Source: Eubacteriaceae bacterium
Lineage (GTDB): Bacteria; Bacillota; Clostridia; Lachnospirales; Lachnospiraceae
Length of the DNA: 64,000 nucleotides
NCBI GenBank assembly: GCA_910574015.1
Contig: CAJSYQ010000003.1
Location: 62,001 to 126,000 of the forward strand
Direction of reading: 5' to 3'
Within the stretch, counting starts at the first letter, position 1, and every line of letters starts with the position of its first letter. Shown piece by piece: positions 34,726 to 42,754 of the stretch. The translations under genes and the position numbers were made by a program. The notes under the pieces are model-generated. The model searched no databases and was not told the DNA's origin. It saw nothing but the letters and a program-made list of their open reading frames with translations.

Positions 34726-36136
34726 GATCAAACAGGTAAAGAGCCTTCGTGTCCAGAGCTTATGCGTACTGATCCTGACGGGGATCCTTCCCCTTATCGT
34801 CTTTACGCTGATCTTTATGAACACATACCGCTCCCGTGCTGTATCACAGAGAATAACTGAACTGCAGGCAAGAGGTACGATCTTGTCTAATCTTGTTGTG
34901 TCTTCTGCATTTTTTTCTAATAACAGTTCTTCCGAACTGGATTCCGAACTCACCCAGATTTCTGATATTTATGACGGGAGGATCCTAATTGTGGATTCCA
35001 ATCTGATGGTCCTCAGGGATACTTTTGACCTGGAACAGGGCCGCACCATTCTTGTCCGGGATATTGTCCAGTGCATGCAGGGGAAGACGAACCGGATCAT
35101 CAATAAGTTTCACGATGATGTCCAGATCATACTTCCGATTTTCAGTTCCGATAAGCAGTCCGTCAATGGGGCCGTGGTGATGGATTTTTCCCTAAACAGC
35201 GTGAACCGTATGTATAAAAGTATTCAGACAATCTCCCTGACTATGATGCTTCTGCTCGGGGTGATCGTCATTGTCAGCTCTGTGCTGTACTCGGGACAGA
35301 TTGTGAAACCCATTAAAGAAGTGACGGGCTCCATTACCCAGATTACCCAGGGGGATTTCAATGAGACTATGGACCTGCACGGATATGTGGAAGAAGAGCA
35401 GCTTACGGAGAGCTTTAACCTGATGCTCAGTGATCTGCAGAACCTGGAGGATGCCAGGCAGGAATTCGTATCAAATGTGTCTCATGAACTGAAGACCCCC
35501 CTCACTTCGGTAAAGGTGCTGGCGGAGTCACTGGTGGGTCAGGAACAGCTTCCGGTGGAGCTCTACCAGGAATTTATGGTAGATATCAATCAGGAGCTGG
35601 AACGCATGAACCAGATTATCAACGATCTTCTGTCGCTTGTGCGCATGGACAAAAATGCCGCCGAGGTATCCATCTCTGAGGTCAACGTAAATGAATTTGT
35701 AGAGAGTATACTGAAACAGCTGCGGCCTATCGCTGATCAGAGAAATATTGATATTATATTCGAGAGTGTGCGCCCTGTTAAGGCCCAGATGGATGAGGTA
35801 AAGATGGGGATGGCAGTCCGCAATCTGATCGAGAATGCCATAAAATATAATTATGACGATGGATGGGTGAGGGTTTCCCTCAATGCGGACCACAAATTTT
35901 TCTATTTGAAGGTATCGGATTCCGGTGTGGGCATCCCGGAGGAACTGCAGGAAAATATCTTTGAGCGCTTTTTCCGTGTGGATAAGGCGAGATCCCGGGA
36001 AACCGGAGGCAATGGCCTGGGACTTGCCATTACCCGCAGTGCCATTCTGCTTCACCGCGGCTCCATCCGCGTCCACAGCGAGGAACAGCAGGGAACGACT
36101 TTTAATGTGCGTATTCCGCTTATATATCTTGAGTAA
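34664..36136 (+). CDS. Membrane sensor histidine kinase (PhoR/WalK-like)
   Basis: Cognate kinase of the preceding regulator. TM1 is about 33-53, followed by an extracytoplasmic sensor of about 125 residues and TM2 near 187-210. HAMP, HisKA (NVSHELKTPLTSVK) and HATPase_c (DSGVGIP; GNGLGLAI) come next. The start is uncertain: a GTG at 34664 lies inside the regulator gene, while GTG 34694, TTG 34697 or TTG 34710 would be closer to the stop of that gene. No clear ribosome site distinguishes them, so the first 10-16 residues may be wrong. Confidence 0.92.
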   Translation: MNPNIYIQNGVLVITLQIRNKIKQVKSLRVQSLCVLILTGILPLIVFTLIFMNTYRSRAVSQRITELQARGTILSNLVVSSAFFSNNSSSELDSELTQISDIYDGRILIVDSNLMVLRDTFDLEQGRTILVRDIVQCMQGKTNRIINKFHDDVQIILPIFSSDKQSVNGAVVMDFSLNSVNRMYKSIQTISLTMMLLLGVIVIVSSVLYSGQIVKPIKEVTGSITQITQGDFNETMDLHGYVEEEQLTESFNLMLSDLQNLEDARQEFVSNVSHELKTPLTSVKVLAESLVGQEQLPVELYQEFMVDINQELERMNQIINDLLSLVRMDKNAAEVSISEVNVNEFVESILKQLRPIADQRNIDIIFESVRPVKAQMDEVKMGMAVRNLIENAIKYNYDDGWVRVSLNADHKFFYLKVSDSGVGIPEELQENIFERFFRVDKARSRETGGNGLGLAITRSAILLHRGSIRVHSEEQQGTTFNVRIPLIYLE

Positions 36137-36149
36137 GGAGGCAGTCTCT

Positions 36150-37139
36150 ATGAAGAAAGACTGGTTGGGGAATCTATATAGGGCGGGCCGTGTCCTTCTG
36201 ACGGCAGTTCTTATGATTCTGCTGACGGCCTGTCAGGGCGCATCGGATGATCAGGACAATATATTTTATATATATTATATTGACAAAGAGGGAACCGGGC
36301 TTGTGTCAGAAAAGTATGAGATAGAGACAGAGGAGAAGAATACGGTGGATATCATTCAGCTCCTTCTGGCAAAACTGCAGACAAACGGATCAGAGGGGCG
36401 TTATCAGAACCCGGTTCAGCCGGATGTTGAGATTCGTGATTTTCTCATTAAGGAGACCCAGCTCTCTATGTATTTTACCGCCGCCTATAACAATAAAACC
36501 GGGATCAATGAGATTCTGGCAAGAGCGGCGGTGGTAAAGACATTGTGCCAGGTGCCGGCGGTTGACTCGGTGGAATTTTATGTGGAAGACCAGCCGCTGA
36601 CGCTGGCGGGAAACACGGTGGGCCTGATGGACGTCAATACCTTTGTGGACGAGCTGAATCCGGAATTCAAAGAGCAGAAAAAGCTGGTTACCCTGTACTT
36701 TGCAGAGAACAGAGGCCACAAGCTGATGCAGGTCTCCCTTGAAGTGACCTATAGTGCCGCCCAGCCTCTCGCGCAGCTTCTGTTGGAGAAATTGATTGAG
36801 GGGCCGGAACAGATCGAGCATCTGAAGGATATGGATTATTACGGCCTGACCCGGACGGTTCCCACCGGGACCGTTGTAAACAGCGTGACCATCCGCGACA
36901 ATATCTGCTATGTAGATCTCGGCAGCGAATTTATGAATCAGATACCGGAAGTGAAGAGCGATGTAACGATCTATTCCATTGTAAATACCCTATGTGAGCT
37001 TTCCAACGTGAGCAAGGTTCAGTTTACGGTTGAGGGGGAACAGTGGACTAAATACGGAGAGACAGAAAACTTTAACACCCCATATGCGAGGAATCTCGAT
37101 CTTGTGACAGGGGGGACATCCATATGGGTTAATCCATAG
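36150..37139 (+). CDS. Lipoprotein with tandem GerMN domains
   Basis: 329-residue exported lipoprotein: signal peptide with lipobox LLTAC (Cys near residue 25), then two GerMN (sporulation/spore germination GerM) repeats at about 50-165 and 190-315. GerMN domains bind cell-wall or other surface partners. Position behind a sensor kinase resembles actinobacterial MtrAB-LpqB, where a GerMN lipoprotein tunes the kinase. That role is inferred here. The ATG at 36150 has AAGGAGG upstream; the longer frame inside the kinase gene is spurious. Confidence 0.88.
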   Translation: MKKDWLGNLYRAGRVLLTAVLMILLTACQGASDDQDNIFYIYYIDKEGTGLVSEKYEIETEEKNTVDIIQLLLAKLQTNGSEGRYQNPVQPDVEIRDFLIKETQLSMYFTAAYNNKTGINEILARAAVVKTLCQVPAVDSVEFYVEDQPLTLAGNTVGLMDVNTFVDELNPEFKEQKKLVTLYFAENRGHKLMQVSLEVTYSAAQPLAQLLLEKLIEGPEQIEHLKDMDYYGLTRTVPTGTVVNSVTIRDNICYVDLGSEFMNQIPEVKSDVTIYSIVNTLCELSNVSKVQFTVEGEQWTKYGETENFNTPYARNLDLVTGGTSIWVNP

Positions 37140-37159
37140 AAAACCAGTGGGAGGAACAA

Positions 37160-39331
37160 TTGAATAAACGTCCTTTATGTACTGCACTGGGAGCGGTTGT
37201 TTTTCTTATCCTCCTGTTCCGGGGTTATCTGGAGCAGGAGAGGCCGGAGATATACCGGGGAGAGAGGAAAACCGTACAGTGCCAGATAGAGGAAATCAGT
37301 GGGCAGGAGGAGGCTCCTGTTCTGACGGTGTGCGATGTTGTAGAGGGAGATACGGAGTTGTGCCGCCGCATGAGAATCCTTGCGTCCGCTGGAAAGGGTA
37401 ATTTAACTGGGCTGAAGATAGGGAATATCCTGACGGTGACAGGGGAGATCCATTCCTTCTCGCATCCCGGCAATCCCGGTCAGTTTGATGAATATCAGTA
37501 TTACCGGGATCAGGGGATTTCCTACCTTTTTTTCGCAGAGACGGTTACGATCCGGGACAGCGCCAGCAAAAAGCTTGAGCAATGGCTCCGTGACGTGAGG
37601 ACGGTTCTCTGCCAACGCATTATGTCCTGTCTGCCCCCAGAGGAAGGGGGCGTCGCCGCGGCTATGCTGCTGGGGGAGAAAGGTGCTCTTTCCCGTGAGA
37701 TACAATCCCTGTATCAGGAAAATGGGATATCGCATATTCTTGCCATATCCGGGCTTCATATCTCCCTTATCGGGGCGGGGATCTTCTTTTTTCTGCGGAG
37801 CTTTATCATGCCCATGAGACCGGCCGCTCTTGTAACGGGCACTCTCTTAGTTCTGTATGGCCAGCTTACCGGATTTTCCATATCGGCTCAAAGAGCCGTG
37901 TGGATGATGCTGTGTTTCCTGATGGCAAAGTTTTTTGGAAGGCGGTATGACATCTACTGTGCCCTGGCGCTGAGCGCCCTGATCCAGCTGCTGATCCATC
38001 CTACAGTGCTGTTTCAGGCGGGATTTCTTCTGTCCTATGGAACGGTGCTGGGAATCGCGTTGTTTGTGCGGCAGTTTCAACAGACGGACAGAAGATATCC
38101 GGAAATCTGCGGGGTATTTCTTGGCAGTCTGGGCATCCAGATCGTCACAGCGCCGATTCTCCTATATTACTATTTTGAGCTGAATCCCTATAGTGTATTC
38201 GTGAATTTCCTGGTGCTGCCCCTGGTAAGCATCCTGCTTGTGATGTCGGCGGCGGGCTGTCTGATGACTGGATTTCACCAGGGGGCAGGGCGGTTTCTAT
38301 TTGGAGCCGTGCACTTTATACTACTTTTTTACCATAGGATGGGCGCCCTGGCGCGGGAGCTTCCCCTGGCGTGCTATATTACAGGACGACCAGAGGGATG
38401 GCAGATCCTCCTGTATTATCTGCTGCTCATCCTCTGGATCGTACTTCATAACCGCGTGAAGGGGAAAAATGGTAAGACAGGACATAAACTGATCCGGGCA
38501 GGAGCGCTGCCGGCAGCGGTTCTTCTTCTGTTATTTCAGATACCGGAAAAGAAGCAGCTGCAGATTACCAATCTGGATGTGGGACAGGGAGACTGTACCT
38601 GTATCCGCCTTTCTGGAAAAACAGTACTGATCGATGGCGGAAGCTCGGATGTGGTGGAGGTGGGAAAGTACCGGATCAGCAAATATCTGAAATATTACGG
38701 CATACGCAGACTGGATTATATCTTTATCACCCACTCCGACAGCGATCACACCAGCGGTATTGCGGAGATCATACAGGATCACAATAAAATGGGGTTCGAT
38801 ATCGGAGCACTGGTGTTACCGGATGTGAAAAAAAGAGATGAAAACTATAAGGCACTGGAACAGCTCTGTCATAACTGCGGCATAACGGTGAAAAAGATGA
38901 AAAAGGGGGACCGGATCCGGGTTGGTGGGATGGATATCCGGTGTATCCACCCCAGGAGGGATTATAATTGGAGGACAGAAAATGACTATTCTCTTGTTCT
39001 CAGTGTGAGGTATGGAAAGTTTCACGGGCTTTTTGTGGGAGATCTGGAAAGCGCCGGGGAACAGGAGATTCTCTGGGATATCCGGGATGCGGATTATCTG
39101 AAGGCCGGGCACCATGGCTCGGCGGGTTCCAGCGGGGAGGAGTTTCTGGCCGCCCTGAGACCGGAGATTGCCGTGATCTCCGCCGGAGAGGATAACCGGT
39201 ATGGCCATCCGGCACCGGCGGCGCTGGAGCGGCTGCGTAAGGCGGGAGCCGATATTTATAGTACGATTGACAGCGGAGCCGTCACTGTGGACACAGATGG
39301 AGCCGGGATCCGGGTGAGCACCTATAAATAG
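37160..39331 (+). CDS. comEC: ComEC/Rec2 DNA uptake channel
   Basis: Competence membrane channel. The 723-residue protein has an N-terminal TM pair with a DUF4131 OB-like domain (about 1-125), a polytopic Competence domain (about 165-440) and a C-terminal metallo-beta-lactamase-like nuclease. The nuclease has NLDVGQGDCT, the metal-binding HSDSDHTSG and AGHHGSAGSS. The TTG start at 37160 follows GGGAGGAAC. Full-length with intact nuclease motifs, so probably functional. Whether the host is naturally transformable cannot be judged. Confidence 0.94.
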   Translation: MNKRPLCTALGAVVFLILLFRGYLEQERPEIYRGERKTVQCQIEEISGQEEAPVLTVCDVVEGDTELCRRMRILASAGKGNLTGLKIGNILTVTGEIHSFSHPGNPGQFDEYQYYRDQGISYLFFAETVTIRDSASKKLEQWLRDVRTVLCQRIMSCLPPEEGGVAAAMLLGEKGALSREIQSLYQENGISHILAISGLHISLIGAGIFFFLRSFIMPMRPAALVTGTLLVLYGQLTGFSISAQRAVWMMLCFLMAKFFGRRYDIYCALALSALIQLLIHPTVLFQAGFLLSYGTVLGIALFVRQFQQTDRRYPEICGVFLGSLGIQIVTAPILLYYYFELNPYSVFVNFLVLPLVSILLVMSAAGCLMTGFHQGAGRFLFGAVHFILLFYHRMGALARELPLACYITGRPEGWQILLYYLLLILWIVLHNRVKGKNGKTGHKLIRAGALPAAVLLLLFQIPEKKQLQITNLDVGQGDCTCIRLSGKTVLIDGGSSDVVEVGKYRISKYLKYYGIRRLDYIFITHSDSDHTSGIAEIIQDHNKMGFDIGALVLPDVKKRDENYKALEQLCHNCGITVKKMKKGDRIRVGGMDIRCIHPRRDYNWRTENDYSLVLSVRYGKFHGLFVGDLESAGEQEILWDIRDADYLKAGHHGSAGSSGEEFLAALRPEIAVISAGEDNRYGHPAPAALERLRKAGADIYSTIDSGAVTVDTDGAGIRVSTYK

Positions 39332-39394
39332 CTTGCCATTCCGGCTGGATGCGATTAAAATATAGGTAAAGTCTTGGTGAAAAGAGGAGAAACT

Positions 39395-40387
39395 ATGCTG
39401 AAGCTGCAGGAAGAATTGAAGAAGGGCCCCCTATCCCGGTATCATCTGATCTGTGGAGAGGAGCGGTATATGGTGCGATATTATAAGAATGCCCTGAGAG
39501 AGCGCCTTTCGGCGCCGGGGGATGAGATGAACTGTACGTTTTTTCAGGGGGAAAGGGCCGAACCGTCTGTGATAGCCGATGTGGGACAGATCCTTCCCTT
39601 TATGGCAGAACAGCGTCTGATCATTGTGCAGGACAGCGGTTTTTTTAAAAAGGCAAATGATATGGCAGATTTTCTTGTGGATTTTCCGGATTCTACATAC
39701 GTGGTATTTGTAGAGAGGGAGGTGGATAAACGCAGCCGGCTTTATAAATGGATCAGTAAGAACGGCTGTATTACGGAATGCCAGACACAGACGGAACCGA
39801 TGCTGAAACAATGGATTGCCGGATATGTTAAACGGCAGGGAAAAGTCATGTCCAATGCTGCGGTGGAACACCTGATGGAACGGGTGGGAACGGATATGGA
39901 GACTCTGAACAACGAATTGGATAAGCTGCTCTCTTATGCAGGTGAGAGGGATGTGGTAGAGGATGAGGATATTGATGCGGTCTGTGCCGGTCTCACAGTC
40001 TCCCGGATTTTTGATATGATCGATGCCGTGGCGCTGGGAGAGAGAAACCGGGCATTGCAGATGTATGATGATCTTCTTGCCAATCGGGAACAGCCCATGT
40101 CGATCCTGTATCTATTTTCCCGCCATATCAACATCCTGCTGCAGATCCGGGAGCTTTCTCCTCTGGGAATGAGCCGGGGTGAGATGGCAAAAAAAATAGG
40201 GATACCGCCCTTTACCGTTCCCAAATACAGCAGACAGGCAGGGTTCTTTTCCCCGTCCCGGCTGCGGGTTATGTTAGAGCAGCGTATTCAGTTTGAAGAG
40301 GATGTTAAGAGGGGCAGGCTCTCCGATCAGCTTGCGGTGGAAATGTTTTTCATTCAGGCATTGACAAATGGAGAAAAAAATGATTAA
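39395..40387 (+). CDS. holA: DNA polymerase III delta subunit
   Basis: Clamp-loader subunit that opens the sliding clamp. 330 residues with the family pattern: N-terminal AAA+-like domain without a functional Walker A (LICGEERYMVRYYKNALRERL), mid-domain, and C-terminal collar (LAVEMFFIQALTNGEK). The ATG at 39395 follows GAGGAG; an upstream TTG at 39374 lacks a site. The comEC-holA neighbourhood is standard in Firmicutes. Confidence 0.93.
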   Translation: MLKLQEELKKGPLSRYHLICGEERYMVRYYKNALRERLSAPGDEMNCTFFQGERAEPSVIADVGQILPFMAEQRLIIVQDSGFFKKANDMADFLVDFPDSTYVVFVEREVDKRSRLYKWISKNGCITECQTQTEPMLKQWIAGYVKRQGKVMSNAAVEHLMERVGTDMETLNNELDKLLSYAGERDVVEDEDIDAVCAGLTVSRIFDMIDAVALGERNRALQMYDDLLANREQPMSILYLFSRHINILLQIRELSPLGMSRGEMAKKIGIPPFTVPKYSRQAGFFSPSRLRVMLEQRIQFEEDVKRGRLSDQLAVEMFFIQALTNGEKND

Positions 40388-40390
40388 ATA

Positions 40391-40422
40391 AGACTGTTGC
40401 GGATCATATCCGCAGCAGTCTT
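40391..40422 (+). terminator. Hairpin between holA and tRNA-Ser
   Basis: AGACTG-T-TGCGGAT pairs with ATCCGCA-G-CAGTCT around a 3-nt loop. It is a strong stem but only two T residues follow, so it may be a weak terminator or a processing hairpin ahead of the tRNA 5 nt downstream. Confidence 0.5.
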
Positions 40423-40426
40423 ACAG

Positions 40427-40512
40427 GGAGACGTATCGAAGTGGTCATAACGAGAACGACTCGAAATCGTTTTGCCTTCACGGGCACGTGGGTTCGAATC
40501 CCACCGTCTCCG
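40427..40512 (+). tRNA. tRNA-Ser(CGA)
   Basis: 86-nt class II tRNA. Acceptor GGAGACG/CGTCTCC plus discriminator G; anticodon stem AACGA/TCGTT with loop CTCGAAA giving anticodon CGA (codon UCG). The long variable arm is typical of tRNA-Ser, and the T-arm is GTGGG-TTCGAAT-CCCAC. CCA is not encoded. A terminator follows 15 nt later. Confidence 0.96.
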
Positions 40513-40526
40513 TTCTCTTATAGATG

Positions 40527-40551
40527 GGCGCCGGTTTGAAGGCGCCTTTTT
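40527..40551 (+). terminator. Terminator after tRNA-Ser
   Basis: GGCGCC (40527-40532) and GGCGCC (40541-40546) form a 6-bp GC stem followed by five T residues; 6 nt from the end of the convergent sirtuin gene. Confidence 0.8.
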
Positions 40552-40557
40552 ACTTGC

Positions 40558-41277
40558 TTACTTGCTCCAGGGGGAGAGAACTTCTCCGATGGGGTCGTGC
40601 AGGACAAGATCGGCCTGGCTGTCCCGGCTGGTCTTATCTTTATTTATAAGTACCAGCTTATCGCCGCGGTAGTAGTCGATGAGTCCGGATGCGGGGTAGA
40701 CGGCAAGGGAGGTTCCGCCGATCATAAGGAGTTCGGCATTCCGTATGTAGGAAACCGCTTTTTCCATCGTATAGGTATCCAGCCCTTCTTCGTAGAGCAC
40801 CACATCCGGTTTGATAGTGCCGCCGCATTCACATTTTGGAATACCGGTCTGTGCCATAATATCTTCAAGTGAATAAGGACTGCCGCAGTGCATGCAGTAG
40901 TTGCGGAGCACGGAACCATGAAGCTCCAGCACTTCCCGGCTTCCTGCCTTCTGGTGCAGACCGTCGATATTCTGGGTGATAACGGCTCTTAATTTACCGG
41001 TTCTTTCCAGATTGGCAAGGGCTTTATGGGCGTTGTTTGGTTCCGCGTCCGGAAAAAGCATTTTGCTGCGGTAGAAGCGGAAAAACTCTTCCGTCTCTCT
41101 CATAAAGAAGGTGTGGGAAAGAATTGTCTCAGGGGGGTAATCATACTCCTGGTGATAGAGTCCGTCCACGCTCCGAAAATCCGGTATCTTACTCTCGGTC
41201 GATACCCCCGCACCGCCGAAGAATACAATATTACTGCTGCTTTCTATCCATTCCGATAGTTGTTCTTTAGGTTCCAT
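40558..41277 (-). CDS. cobB: Sir2-family NAD-dependent protein deacylase
   Basis: NAD+-consuming lysine deacylase, 239 residues. NAD-binding GAGVS-TESKIPDFR (residues 23-35), TQNIDGLH (101-108), catalytic H120, structural zinc cysteines C128, C131, C149 and C151. No Tyr/Arg desuccinylase pair is obvious, so plain deacetylation is the default guess. Divergent from the TIR-protein gene across 142 nt; both are NAD-related families. Confidence 0.92.
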   Translation of the reverse strand: MEPKEQLSEWIESSSNIVFFGGAGVSTESKIPDFRSVDGLYHQEYDYPPETILSHTFFMRETEEFFRFYRSKMLFPDAEPNNAHKALANLERTGKLRAVITQNIDGLHQKAGSREVLELHGSVLRNYCMHCGSPYSLEDIMAQTGIPKCECGGTIKPDVVLYEEGLDTYTMEKAVSYIRNAELLMIGGTSLAVYPASGLIDYYRGDKLVLINKDKTSRDSQADLVLHDPIGEVLSPWSK

Positions 41278-41333
41278 AGGCAGTCTCCTTTTTCATTTTA
41301 TTATAGAACATAAGAGAAGTTCTGTCCAGTTTA

Positions 41334-41362
41334 TTGATATTAGGACAGGGATACGTTATAAT
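41334..41362 (+). promoter_or_regulatory. Promoter of the TIR-DUF6273 gene, with flanking inverted repeat
   Basis: TTGATA (41334-41339), 17-nt spacer, perfect TATAAT (41357-41362). CTGTCC (41322-41327) and GGACAG (41343-41348) form an inverted repeat that brackets the -35, a plausible operator. Confidence 0.7.
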
Positions 41363-41419
41363 CAAGAGGAGAAGCAGGGGATAGATTATAGATGAAAGAA
41401 ACGAAAGGAGAAGGGTGAT

Positions 41420-42727
41420 ATGTATATATTTATATCCCACTCTTCAAAAGATGCCAGAGAGGCGGCAAAATTGTGTGCTGTACTGGAGGAGAACGGAAGT
41501 CAGTGCTTTCTGGCACCCAGGGATATCCGTTCCGGGTATGAGTATGCGGAAGAGATTATAAATGGGATAGACCGTTCGGATCTTATGGTGCTGATGCTGT
41601 CACAGGCATCCAACCAGTCTCCGCACGTTCTGCGGGAGGTGGAGAGGGCAGTGAGCCGGTCTGTTCCTATTATAGTATATAAGCTTGAGGAAGTTTGTCT
41701 GATAAAATCCATGGAGTATTTTCTTATGACGCATCAATGGCTGAATGCCCAGTCCGGCGGGGAATATACGCAGCTGGCCGAATGTGTGAAAGAGCGGGAG
41801 GGAAAGGCTTCAGAGGCTGCTGGTCCGGGGAGTAAAGGCCATTTCGATGAAATAAGAAAGTTTTCGTTTCGCTGGGGACGGATAGCGGTGATATTCCTTC
41901 TTCTGGCGGTGCTGGCCGGTATGGCCATAGTCATTCCGCGGTCTATATCAGATACAACGCCGGAACTGGGGGAAGAGATCACCTTTGGCCGCTACAACAA
42001 TGCTCCGATTGTCTGGCGGGTTCTTAACATATCGGAGGATGGGAGTGATGCGGTACTGATATCAAGGGATATTCTGACAATGAAGGCATTCGATGCACCA
42101 GAGAGTGGGAAATATAATTATGATGGGGATATAAATTACTGGACGAAGAATTCGGCGGCAGATAAAGATCTTGAGATTCAGGAGAGGGTGCGTGGAAGCA
42201 GCCAGTGGGAAAACTCTACGATCCGGACCTGGCTGAATTCTGACCAGGAGGTAGTAAAATATCAGGGGCAGGCTCCGGTTTCCACAGCCATGTCCAACGG
42301 ACAGAACGGATATCATAATGAACCGGGGTTTTTACATGAATTTACGGAAGAGGAGAAAAGGAGGATCCAGGAAACGGAGATCAACACCGGGACAAATGGG
42401 TTGTCCGAAGAAGAAGTGAATGTGACGACGGATAAGGTATATCTGCTGGCCAGGGATGAGCTTGTCTGGTTTGACAGGGCGGGGATGAGTGTTCTGGCAG
42501 AGCCTGCCGGGACGGCGGTAGAACAGGATGAAACGAAGTGGTATCAGACTTATTCCCAGGAACTGGGAGTCGCTACGTTTTACTGGTGGCTCCGGAATCC
42601 AGTGGAGACAGCATCCAGCCGGTGCTATATGGTCAGCAATGGCTATGGAGAGGACAGGATCACATCGGAAAATGCTGGTATGGAAGGGTTCGGTATCCGA
42701 CCTGCCCTTACACTGAAATTAAAATAA
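41420..42727 (+). CDS. TIR - transmembrane - DUF6273 protein
   Basis: 435 residues. An N-terminal TIR domain (about 1-125: MYIFISHSSKDAREA, LAPRDIRSGYEY, LMVLMLSQASNQSPHVLREVE) has a candidate NADase glutamate E73. A single TM segment lies near 154-172. A C-terminal DUF6273-type domain (about 185-435: WRVLNISEDG, STIRTWLNS, YWWLRNP, FGIRPALTLKL) would be outside the cell or carbohydrate-facing. TIR inside and sensor outside suggests transmembrane signalling. Enzymatic activity is not proven; DUF6273-TIR proteins may be regulatory only. It starts the operon with the DHH gene 28 nt downstream. Confidence 0.85.
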   Translation: MYIFISHSSKDAREAAKLCAVLEENGSQCFLAPRDIRSGYEYAEEIINGIDRSDLMVLMLSQASNQSPHVLREVERAVSRSVPIIVYKLEEVCLIKSMEYFLMTHQWLNAQSGGEYTQLAECVKEREGKASEAAGPGSKGHFDEIRKFSFRWGRIAVIFLLLAVLAGMAIVIPRSISDTTPELGEEITFGRYNNAPIVWRVLNISEDGSDAVLISRDILTMKAFDAPESGKYNYDGDINYWTKNSAADKDLEIQERVRGSSQWENSTIRTWLNSDQEVVKYQGQAPVSTAMSNGQNGYHNEPGFLHEFTEEEKRRIQETEINTGTNGLSEEEVNVTTDKVYLLARDELVWFDRAGMSVLAEPAGTAVEQDETKWYQTYSQELGVATFYWWLRNPVETASSRCYMVSNGYGEDRITSENAGMEGFGIRPALTLKLK

Positions 42728-42754
42728 CAGAATCATACCCGAATGGAGGAGTTT

